Shown here piece by piece: positions 56,501 to 64,000 of a stretch of 64,000 nt of DNA (positions are counted from its first letter, which is position 1; every line of letters starts with the position of its first letter). The stretch is from Pyrenopolyporus hunteri (lineage: Eukaryota > Ascomycota > Sordariomycetes > Xylariales > Hypoxylaceae). Below the pieces are notes generated by a model. It was not told where the DNA came from. It did no database searches and saw only the letters and a list, made by a program, of their open reading frames with translations. The stretch spans positions 248,001 through 312,000 of the forward strand of contig CADCXC010000005.1 of NCBI GenBank assembly GCA_902806595.1, written 5' to 3'. Position numbers and translations under genes: made by a program.

Positions 56501-56751
56501 AAGGCGTCCTCGAAAGCACCAGCCGCGTCCTTGGCGCCCTCGTCGCGTACTACGCCGTCGAGAGCGCGGCTACTATGGCCTGGGCCACGCACCTCCGCCG
56601 CCATCTCATGCTCTACCGCGTCTTCAATCCCCGCTTCATGATGGCTGCGGCCGTGCTCCTAGTCGCGGACTTGGTGGCTATAGCGGTTGCGCTGTTAGGT
56701 GTACGGACGAATGTCCTAGCTATTGGCGAGGTGTTTGGGTTCGCGGATTAG
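53557..56751 (+). CDS. GPI13: GPI ethanolamine-phosphate transferase 3 (PIG-O / GPI13)
   Basis: ER membrane enzyme that adds phosphoethanolamine to the third mannose of the GPI precursor, the group later joined to proteins. 1064 residues, intronless, start at ATG 53557 (MTSRNARQK). Residues about 66-92 form the first membrane helix. The lumenal alkaline-phosphatase-like domain follows, with nucleophile/metal region VIVLIDALRYDF (Asp about 138), LLGVDHAGHRYGP, and the metal-binding MGDHGMDSKGDHGGES. The C-terminal half carries many hydrophobic helices (roughly ten or more), normal for the family. GCWHPKTFDKAV just before the catalytic strand is typical of PIG-O rather than PIG-N or PIG-G. It acts upstream of GPI-anchored proteins such as the one predicted at 58.4-59.6 kb; the adjacency is probably coincidental. 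Confidence 0.93.
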   Translation: MTSRNARQKPPPTEYQAIAAEWARAKRLKELETAAGKKNDTTAADEAQRAALEARRRVTFERRCFWTVAFWIWLLCIHAVGILLFTSGFLLTRLVLDERSACDSPPIEPLLEWKGKGTVEGGCWHPKTFDKAVIVLIDALRYDFTVPVKDEAHAQVYHNAFPFLYETAVQSPRNAVLRPFIADPPTTTLQRLKGLTTGTLPTFIDMGSNFAGTAIEEDNLLMQWKDQGKRIVHLGDDTWTALFPDYFEPNVSRAYDSFNVWDLHTVDNGVLDHIFPLLKPDQTPKWDVLIGHLLGVDHAGHRYGPNHAAMTAKLQQMNDFIRDLVKQIDDDTLLVVMGDHGMDSKGDHGGESDDEVEAALWMYSKKPVFGRTRPEFTTPPETAKIRPVNQIDLVPTLALLLGIPIPYNNLGRPIEEAFIGLKGKSWNYLAAASSMTSAGIRRYQASYFKARGIEQSTKPGSPASLWNNAEALVQAGAKSVPWESLYNAYTEYQEETLRICKALWARFDIPKMVLGVVVMLFGVIILLLYVSRDEDEDFAVLDDTELDFAEKSLELQGMSVEPEGMSYKSFSKSLAKAGFVAGGIIGVMGCAFVTATGSDEWLLAAAASAIGSMIAVAIALLQIRGRHMLNLLPNTFWGWLAVVFTLSQSIGFASNSYTIWEDSISLFFLSTFGFASAIAALRRPSVRDRTLGVYHSILFVLLGRAASFSKLCRDEQMPYCTSTYYASANSSTSAPWQLVIPLAVFLVLPSIIKSYMSTSRSYEGLAPMWIGYVFRAGLFLAAVYWTLDAADNADWLASIPEKLFKTIHVSVAQLVLALAFVAGTTAFIWAPPCVSILTSSSSGRTAQITVLGFGNANGARYLLLPVNIASACILLSKPMGGGAIAIMLWQILSLAEILDINDISTETIGPVTLALLGNFHYFKTGHQAVLASIQWDSAFIPLLTIRYPWSPLAVALNTFAGQILAVVSAPLLTLWKTSPKRKGVLESTSRVLGALVAYYAVESAATMAWATHLRRHLMLYRVFNPRFMMAAAVLLVADLVAIAVALLGVRTNVLAIGEVFGFAD

Positions 56752-58065
56752 GTGTTTGGGGAGAGAAAAGGGGTGAGGTTATGGGTATATGTGAAGGTCC
56801 TTATCCACCTACTACCTGCCTATGTATAAATGGGAAATCCGCGTCCATTAAGAGGTAGTTAAGTGCCTCATACACGTATAGGAGCAACTACAGGATAGGA
56901 TAAAATATGGTGTTGTAAATGATGCAATCAATAAAAAATGATTTAATGATCATTAGTTGCCCGGTCAATAACGTGCTAATCAGTATAAGACGCTGCAGCC
57001 CATACCCCTAAATTAAATATTCTAGGTACTATCCATAAGGCGTTGCATTGGATTGATTTCCATAGCACATGTCATTACTAGGGGTAGGCCAGTAGATGGT
57101 ACCTAATATAAGCACCTACACATCGCGCAAGTCCACTAAAAGCACTAAAATCACTAAGAATCTTCACCTTCCTGTCCTACCTATGGCTGGTACCTTGCCT
57201 AGGTATGTTCTGGGCCTACCTACCAACTTGGGATAAACGTCAGCTACTAAAAACACCTGAGACCACCGCCCAAATCTTACACAGTAAGTACCTACATATA
57301 GATCTGCCTGAGAAATAATACTTCAATTTGGCGCTTTCATCGATAATTAAAAACCTACGTAGGTACGTGTAATTCTTATGGATGAGCAGTATGTAACGCG
57401 TGAGAGGATTCGCAGGTGAGGTTAGTCAAGGTTTCGCGTGTGTAGGAAGATACTACACGTAGCGAGACGTCTGGTTCGGCGCATACGTATCTACATACGT
57501 AGAAGTAACGGTTTTGGGATCGGCGCCTTATACGAGCGAGGTCATGGGGGACAGGGCCTTCGTTGAATGATGTCGCTTCTAGGATAGTTCCCTAAGTCAG
57601 TACCTAACCGTCTCGTATGTGAGAAAAGATTGAATCCCTAACGATGCAGTATATATATGATGTAGTCAGATCATCTTATATAACTAGTATTTACAGATGC
57701 TAGATAGTAATCTTCCTTTTTCTCATACTGATCCAGCCTGCCTATCTATGGCGTCGGGTACCTACTGAGTACTCGACTTATATACCTGGTAAGTAATGTA
57801 CCTACCCAAGGCTTCGAAAAATGTACGCGAATTTGATCCTATTTTAGGACATTTTAGGGAGGAGGATGGCATTGGGTGAGCATGCTTCGCCCCCCATGTC
57901 TCAGATACAACATTCCCCGTTGGAGACAGCCACCACCTCCCTCGTAACACAACCGCTGCCGCCTTAACATGCCCCAATCTCCCTGATTCGAGCTTCGGGG
58001 TTTAGAGGGCCTTGTATGCGCTAGCGAAGTGATCTCGTGTTTTTAATCCCTCCTTCTATCATCCC

Positions 58066-58107
58066 AATAATAATAACAATAATAGTAGTAGTAGTAGTAA
58101 TAATACT
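58066..58107. repeat. Compound (TAA)n/(TAG)n microsatellite
   Basis: AATAATAATAAC followed by five to six TAG units and further TAA units, non-coding. Confidence 0.8.
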
Positions 58108-58155
58108 AACGGGGTAGGCGCCGATTAGTGTAAATAGAAGTAGAAAATAGTCTGA

Positions 58156-58188
58156 TGTTGTGTTGTGTTGTGTTGTGTTGTGTTGTGT
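58156..58188. repeat. (TGTTG)n microsatellite
   Basis: Six and a half perfect pentanucleotide units, 230 bp beyond the stop of the DUF7729-like gene. Confidence 0.9.
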
Positions 58189-58419
58189 ATTCCGCCAGAA
58201 AAGAATAAATGGCCGGGATATCGAATGGGTATCAAAGAAGCGCCGTTGTGTATGTATGTGTTGCCGATTCGTAAAACAAAAAATAAGTCATCCCAATCCA
58301 ATATCCGAGACTCGCGTCCAGAACGAGCATGTCGCATGTCCAATTCCCCCCATTCCCGAAGACGCCCTTGAAATGAAGTACCGCGGATTCAAAAATGTTG
58401 TCTGTAGGCCCTAAGAATG

Positions 58420-59582
58420 TTACCGAACCCAACGCGAGATGAATATGAATAACAACGTCAGCGCGAGCAGAGACGGCGCTTGCGCTGCTGATGTCGCTGC
58501 ACTACCCGGGAGAGGGTCGGGAAGAGCCGCGCTGACAAAATTCGGACCGCAGTTCGCGTCTATTTGCTCCGCCGCCGGTACGTACGAGCTCGCTATCCAT
58601 TTCTTTCGGTCGGCCGCAGCGGCTTGGTATATTTTCATAGTCTCGCTCGTGCACGTGTCGCACGCGGGGACGGCTCTTTCGGGGAGGGATGAATTGAACG
58701 GTAAATTGTAAAGATAGACGTTGGAAGCGGTCGTCTGGTTCGTGACCGCGTTGACGAAGCAATACGTCGAAGCGTCCTGGTCCCATATACACGTCGCGCC
58801 GTAAATCTCCTCGTACGCCTTCATGCCCTTATAAGCTTGAACGACCAGATCGTTCCGCTTTTCAAAATCCTGGCCGCAGTTCTCATCCGCCTTAAGCTTT
58901 TCGGCGAGGTCGTTGAGATAGTTAGTGCATGCATTCTTGTCCGATACGTTACACGCCGTTTCGACGACCTGAGTTATTTCGACCCGTGATTTCATAGCCT
59001 GAAAGAACGAATTGGAGTTCTGCAAATTTTGTTAGTTGCAATCCGACAGGCTGGGAGCGCATTTTCAGAACTAGCCATTAAAAGCAGCGAAATGGGATAG
59101 CATGACCGGAACGTCGGGTCCTGCAGAAAACCATTGATGAAAGCGAGGCATGTTCCCTCCCCATCCTCGCCCGAAAAGTTGGCAGCGAGCGCACCGTCGA
59201 AGGGAGTCGGAAGGGGGCCTGTCGCGACGGATGTCTCGCTCGGAACTTTTGTAGTGGCTGTAGCGGTCGAGACGGCGATTGTGAATGCCTCCTCCGTTGG
59301 TAGTCGAGGGACGAGTTGGCGATTCTCGTCTCCGGACATGATCTGCCAGTGACCATTGACGAAAATCGGTATCCGCGTGTCGATTAGCAGCGCTGTCTCA
59401 GTCGGTCGTGGGGTGCCCTCCAGTGAAATAGCAGCAGCTAGGGGGATCCAACAGGAAATGATCAGGATGATCACTACCATTTGTATCCATTGTTTGTGGT
59501 AGGGTGAAACGGCAGCAGGGTAAGGCGGGCCACACCCGCGGCGCAGCGACCGCGGGCGCCCGAAACAGAAGCTCGAAAGCAT
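58420..59582 (-). CDS. Probable GPI-anchored cysteine-rich surface protein (DUF7729-like)
   Basis: Fungus-specific extracellular protein of unknown function, 368 residues. Exons 59582-59076 and 59019-58420. The N-terminus is basic with a hydrophobic helix (about 35-52, MVVIILIISCWIPLAAAI) that may be signal peptide or anchor, then a Thr/Ser-rich stalk. The family core runs from PLPTPFDGALAANFSG through CLAFINGFLQDPTFRSCYPISLLLM, NSNSFFQAM, TCIWDQDASTYCFVNAVTN, LPFNSSLPERAVPACDTC and QIDANCGPNFV. The C-terminus has small residues (PGSAATSAAQA) and a hydrophobic end, as for GPI attachment. An alternative start at the Met opening the hydrophobic helix would give an ordinary signal peptide. The family name is from memory. 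Confidence 0.82.
59020..59075 (-). other. Apparent GC-AG intron
   Basis: The 56-nt intron of the DUF7729-like gene starts GCTAGT and ends TTTGCAG with a CTAAC branch site 15 nt upstream. Only this phase-0 choice joins ISLLLM to NSNSFFQ as the family requires; the nearest GT donor gives a frameshift. Confidence 0.65.
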
Positions 59583-62500
59583 TTGTCTTTCCCGAGGCAG
59601 GTAACCGTCCAGCAGATTATTATTATAATTTCTTACATTGGCATTTTATGACGCGAGAGCCTCCGGCCCGCAGCGATCCGAAGAATTCTACGACGATTTA
59701 ACTGCGTTCGGGAGCTTTCGAGTTAGGTGCGGCAGGAAAACTGCGGCCGTTCCCACCGCTCTCGTCTTTATTATATATAACAGGATCCTAGGTTCCTCGG
59801 GCCCGGTATGTCCCTGCGATCTGTGTAGAGAGATGGCTCCGTTATGGGAAGCAACTGGGCAAAATAGTAGACTGCCGGGTAAATGAATGCCTTCCGTGGA
59901 TAAGTAGAATACCAATGAGGTGGCACGCTCCTATACGACGGCTATGCCGTGCCAAAATCCGACGTAGCTTTTCCGGGGAAGATGTTGAAGCTGAGAAATC
60001 GATTCCGTGATAAGTGCCTCTGGGGGGGAGGGTAGATGGTGCTATGAAAACTCAACGACGAAAAGAGTAAGAGGTTCGCCTTCACGGGTCTAAGCAGTAA
60101 ACAAGGGGGTCTTTTTTAAATATTAAGAAAACGGGCCTGCGAGGAACGAGCAGCGAGCGGTCAGGGAGCGCTGGTGCTGGTGCTGGTGCTGTACATTTAT
60201 GAACGGCCCCGAGCGTTCCCTATTTTGGGTCTTTAAGCCGGTTTGGCCTATCCGATGCCTCCCAAGATCCGAGAGAAGAAAGACGAGACGCTAGTCTTGG
60301 GTGGGCGTCTTGTCAAAAATGCAACGGGGACGATATCACAATTTGGGGTCCGCGCATGTAATAAGAGGTGGCCTATACCTCTTGGTAAAGGGCCGGCCCC
60401 AGTAAGCCACGAAATCCGGCGTTGTGGTGCAGCATGGCCTAATATAGAGGTACAGCCGCGAGTAACACGACACAGTTGATATGTCATTTTTTTCTGAAGA
60501 GAGCACCGAAGCCCATTTGCATCGGCACATCTCTGTCACAAGTCAAGGCGCCGTCAATGCGGATGAAGACCAAAGGCCAAAGGCCAAGGCCAGGACGAGA
60601 ACGAGGAACAATGAACAAGGGGACGTCCTTGCATAGGCCGTAGCAAACAGAGGGATCGTCAGGGAGCAGGAGTCTAGAACAGAGACCTCTTTTCTCCGAT
60701 TCGATTCGATTCGGCTCGATCTATGGCCCGATTGACAATCCTTGAAAATCCTTGGCCCTGGCCCTGTTGCTACGAAGTTGTAGTTGGGAAGTTGGTCGAG
60801 GGATTTGGGTCGGGGGGGGTCGCATAAGCGAAATTTTGGGCAGTTGGCCTTCTTACTGCCTATTACTCACGTACCTTCACCTGCTAAGTGAAATACCTAA
60901 TTCCAGTTAAGGGTACCTCTTACCTACCTAGGTACATAGGTACCCATACGTATCGTACAAGACCTAATGCAGTGCATCCTTCCAATTATACAAGTGAGCT
61001 AACTATTTACTTACGACGTGCTAGCAACCGCGCTATCTCAGCGCTAATGTCAGGCACAGCCGCGCCGTCCTCGTGTCTACTAGACTGCTAGCGGTCATTA
61101 GGGCATTTTTACGTGTTCTAGCGTAGCGGGTACCTGCTCCAGCTGGTACTATGGTACTGCGTATTGCAAGGAATGCCATGCCGTTCAACACCTACGATAT
61201 CCGAACAACATCGAGTACACACATACCAAGTCCAGACTAGTTCCCCTGACTTATAATTACAATAATTATAACCCACTTATATAACTCACTTACAACCTTG
61301 CAACTCATAGCTCATAACACTCAACACCCAATAGAAGCCATCACCATTACCCAACGCTTAATCTCAGCTTCTCTCAGGTCAGGCCATCCTATATACAACC
61401 ACAAATACACCTATCACGAACAATAACTTTATTTTCTTTAGCCCCGGCTCATCCGCCCGGATCACCGTCGTCGGTATTATACCTAGGGCAAGGTAACATC
61501 GGGTTCATATCTCGCGGGCCAGTATTTGTCCCCTTGCCTTGCCCCTAGCCAAGACAGTCCGTTGGTTAAGGTTCGCTTACCCAAGATTCGGTCTTCATTT
61601 CGTACATATTTGGAGTCCAGGATCCTGGGTTCGCCATTACCAATAAGATCTCGCTACGGGCCACCTTGGCGCTCCAACCGTCTATTAACCCAGCTGCCAC
61701 CTATATTATTCAACATACTATATACATACATAATAGGCAGACAATCACCCAAATACAGGTTTTCTGCTTCATGCGTCTTGTCGGCAAGCACGTCGAGGTC
61801 TGCAATGCGTCTCGGTAACTAGTTAGCACGCCGGCCTCGGGATTTATATGTACAACGTTACGCAGGTCCGGCGCCTCGAACCCCATTGTTCACGACAACT
61901 CGTATAAGCTTAATATAAGTCATACACGAGCCTTCTGCGGGTAAGCGGTTCTCCAAGGCTTCACCCTGCACTTCATTTATGTCTTCACCGACCTGTTCTT
62001 GCGGCCCGTCGGTTACGGTAACGGTTCGAGGATAGGTAACTTGATACAATCCCTTCCTTCTTCCCCGTCTGGGGATACGAACGGGAAGGGCGGGAAAAGA
62101 GATCATTGTCGTGAAGCCACAGCTCATGCGAGTTTGTCGCAAACAAGGTCGATCGTCCCGTTCCATGGCCCCTCCCGAGCTAGCGATCGACAGAGATCGC
62201 CTTAAGCTTAAGCCCGTCCGGCCTTACATTGTTGACCAACAGTTGCAATCTGATGATAACGCTAACATCAGCCCTGAGCCGCTCTTCTATATATTGATAT
62301 TACCCATGCAATTAATGGATGTCTCCTCTCATCCCCCGTGCTTCGAGTATTAACAGATACCACGTAACAAAACCTACTAATTCCTGAAGTCTGCGCCGAT
62401 ATAGGTATGTTAGAACAATCGTAACGTGCCTACACCATAGCAGGTACCTAAAATAAAGTCTCACCTCAGCTATCACGCTTCTCGCTCCGACAAACGAAAC

Positions 62501-64000
62501 AATGTTCCAAGACGGTACATTATATTCCTAATGCAAGTACCTACACATTGTTAAATTCAACGGATCCTCGCGATCCCTAACCCGAGAAGTCGAGACATTC
62601 GCCGTCTAAAACCTAGCCTACCGGCCCACCCCATGCAAGAAGGCAAGACACGTGTGTGACACGCTCTGGCATATGGGTAAGGATAGCTAGGTAAATACAT
62701 ACATGTAGGGGACCTCCCGCCTTCTCAGGAACAACATCGATATTCCCTCGTGGCGAGCCGTTGTTTCAATGCTGTTACCCACTCCCGACCGTCCTAAGAC
62801 ATCTGCAGCCTCGATTCTTTTTGGCTTCATGCTACCTAATACATCTGTTAGGGGTCCAGGATGCGAGCATCTACCTAGATACCTACCTACCTACGTACTT
62901 AAGTAGGAGGTATCTATCGTATTGTACTTGAGGTCATACGATCTCCGCCTCCAGAACCCCGTAACAGCCCTCGTATGTCTCTGCAATACAGATAGCTTCA
63001 GGTCTACCTACCCAGATACGTAGTAGAGATACCTTAGGCATATCACGACACGCCGCGCCACGTTTCTCGCAATACAGAGCTGTAAGGGGTAGTAACAGGC
63101 GATATGCGTTATACTATTGATGACAAGGCAGCATAAAGCAATACAACACGCCCCTTGTACACATACATTCTGATTAGATATGTCATAAGATGGGTACCTG
63201 GGGAGGTAGGAATGAACGAAACTTCATATTCTCTAACTCGGTGGGTATGTTACAATACGTCCACTGTACATAGATAGGTGGGTACCTAGGTAGATATCAA
63301 CTTAGATCCTTAACTTCTCTTAACTGAGGCGCGGCATCGTGGTCTCCTATTGGGTTAAATTTGATGACTGACGATACGAACTGCTCGTAGGTTAACGTCC
63401 CCTTTCCATCAAGCAGTATCGAGGCAGATAGTCACCGCTTACACACATCTACGTATACCGAGCTCCATAGCCTCATTTGATGATGATATTAGTAATCAAG
63501 GTACTCAGAACACCACATGAGCGAGTTTGTCCTCATTAAAACTACACTATGTATTAAATAATTGACGAGCGGAGCTTTTCCCCGTCGTCCCGTTTACCAG
63601 GCCACATCAATTTGATGTTATGCATATAGGTACCTATATATCTATGAGAGCCTCAATCTGCTCTGCCTGCCCATAACGCCGTTCCGATGCGATCGCTTGC
63701 ACCACTTTTGTACCGCCTAGGTACCTATCTACCTAGGTAAGGTAAGGAGGTATTTCATTCATCAAACCCATCTACACCCATCTCTCGTCAACGCTACATC
63801 TTCTCCTGCGGGTAAAATACCCAACACATGAACGCGTATGTACTACGTAAGGGGGAATCTCTGGTGAAGGCCAATAAATCAAAATCCGAAATTAAAGCAG
63901 AAAAAACTTCGACCATGCGGAGGTAGGAATTATTGCCAGGATTTTGTTTTACCGGTTCTTCTCCAGACTCTGCAGGTTAACGAGTTCGGCGTACCGCCCG
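59583..64000. other. Gene-poor right-hand 4.4 kb
   Basis: Promoter side of the DUF7729-like gene, then mostly non-coding DNA. It has a GCTGGT hexamer repeat (60170-60190), GATTC repeats near 60696, and TACCTAGGTA words near 60926, 63281, 63631 and 63718. Frames at 61526-61822 (plus) and 61858-62166 (minus) are about 100 codons each and match nothing I know; I do not call them genes. Confidence 0.45.
60170..60190. repeat. (GCTGGT)n microsatellite
   Basis: Three and a half hexamer units in the upstream flank of the DUF7729-like gene. Confidence 0.75.

Larger units (their letters stand above)
56752..58419. other. Convergent 3' region, GPI13 and the DUF7729-like gene
   Basis: 1.7 kb without a supported gene. 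AT-rich left half with TACCTACC words, then microsatellites at 58066-58107 and 58156-58188. Small frames near 57762-57977 have no recognisable family. Confidence 0.5.

Noticed and set aside
61858..61890. GGGGTTCGAGGC word on the minus strand, B-box-like
   Set aside because: No box A or cloverleaf upstream.
61526..62166. Two opposing frames of about 100 codons near the right end
   Set aside because: No motif, no family and poor start contexts; kept as non-coding.
1..64000. CRISPR arrays, phage or bacterial operons, or a biosynthetic gene cluster
   Set aside because: None is present: genes are intron-containing fungal housekeeping genes, no regular spaced repeats occur, and there is no polyketide synthase, peptide synthetase, terpene cyclase or transporter next to the SDR or NmrA-like genes.

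Overview
The window is nuclear DNA of a filamentous ascomycete (Pezizomycotina), most likely a Sordariomycete. The evidence is: genes interrupted by short GT-AG introns (about 50-200 nt) with CTAAC/CTGAC-type branch sites, GC-rich coding third positions, intron positions typical of filamentous fungi in the ribosomal protein genes, fungus-only secreted proteins, and 0.6-7.7 kb intergenic stretches full of TACCTAGGTA / GTAGGTA words. I saw no operons, phage genes, CRISPR arrays or confident tRNA genes. The species cannot be named from sequence alone.

Layout. 0-7 kb: a secreted copper-oxygenase-like (LPMO/chitin-binding type 4) protein on the minus strand, a doubtful kinase-like relic, mitochondrial Fe-S assembly factor ISA2, then ribosomal proteins L7 (minus) and S14 (plus) read divergently from a 412-bp shared promoter. 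7.8-11.4 kb: the intronless CSB/Rad26 transcription-coupled repair ATPase. 13.8-14.9 kb: a secreted GH18 protein. 17.3-18.9 kb: a disordered conserved fungal protein of unknown function. 24-27.5 kb: the Golgi tether subunit COG1, convergent with a peroxisomal enoyl-CoA isomerase. 28.6-32.2 kb: a mitochondrial PP2C phosphatase (PTC5-like), convergent with an NmrA-like NAD(P)-binding protein. 36.6-39.8 kb: a six-exon Puf3-type Pumilio protein. 47.5-48.1 kb: a small single-pass membrane protein. 52-56.8 kb: a short-chain dehydrogenase, then the GPI ethanolamine-phosphate transferase GPI13. 58.4-59.6 kb: a probable GPI-anchored, cysteine-rich surface protein (DUF7729-like) with an apparent GC-AG intron.

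Most genes are single-copy housekeeping genes with no operon-like logic. The thematic links are loose: Golgi/GPI/cell surface (COG1, GPI13, the DUF7729-like protein), organelle metabolism (ISA2, PTC5, the isomerase), and RNA/translation (L7, S14, Puf3). The Puf3 repeats spell the recognition code UGUANAUA, and matching sites lie just downstream of ISA2, the isomerase and the GH18 gene.

The accessory interest is in the intergenic DNA: palindromic TACCTAGGTA clusters, a 40-nt perfect-arm hairpin, a 5S-rRNA-like fragment, and gene-poor blocks at 18.9-24.1, 32.2-36.6, 39.8-47.5, 48.1-52.0 and 59.6-64 kb. I found no convincing new multi-gene system.
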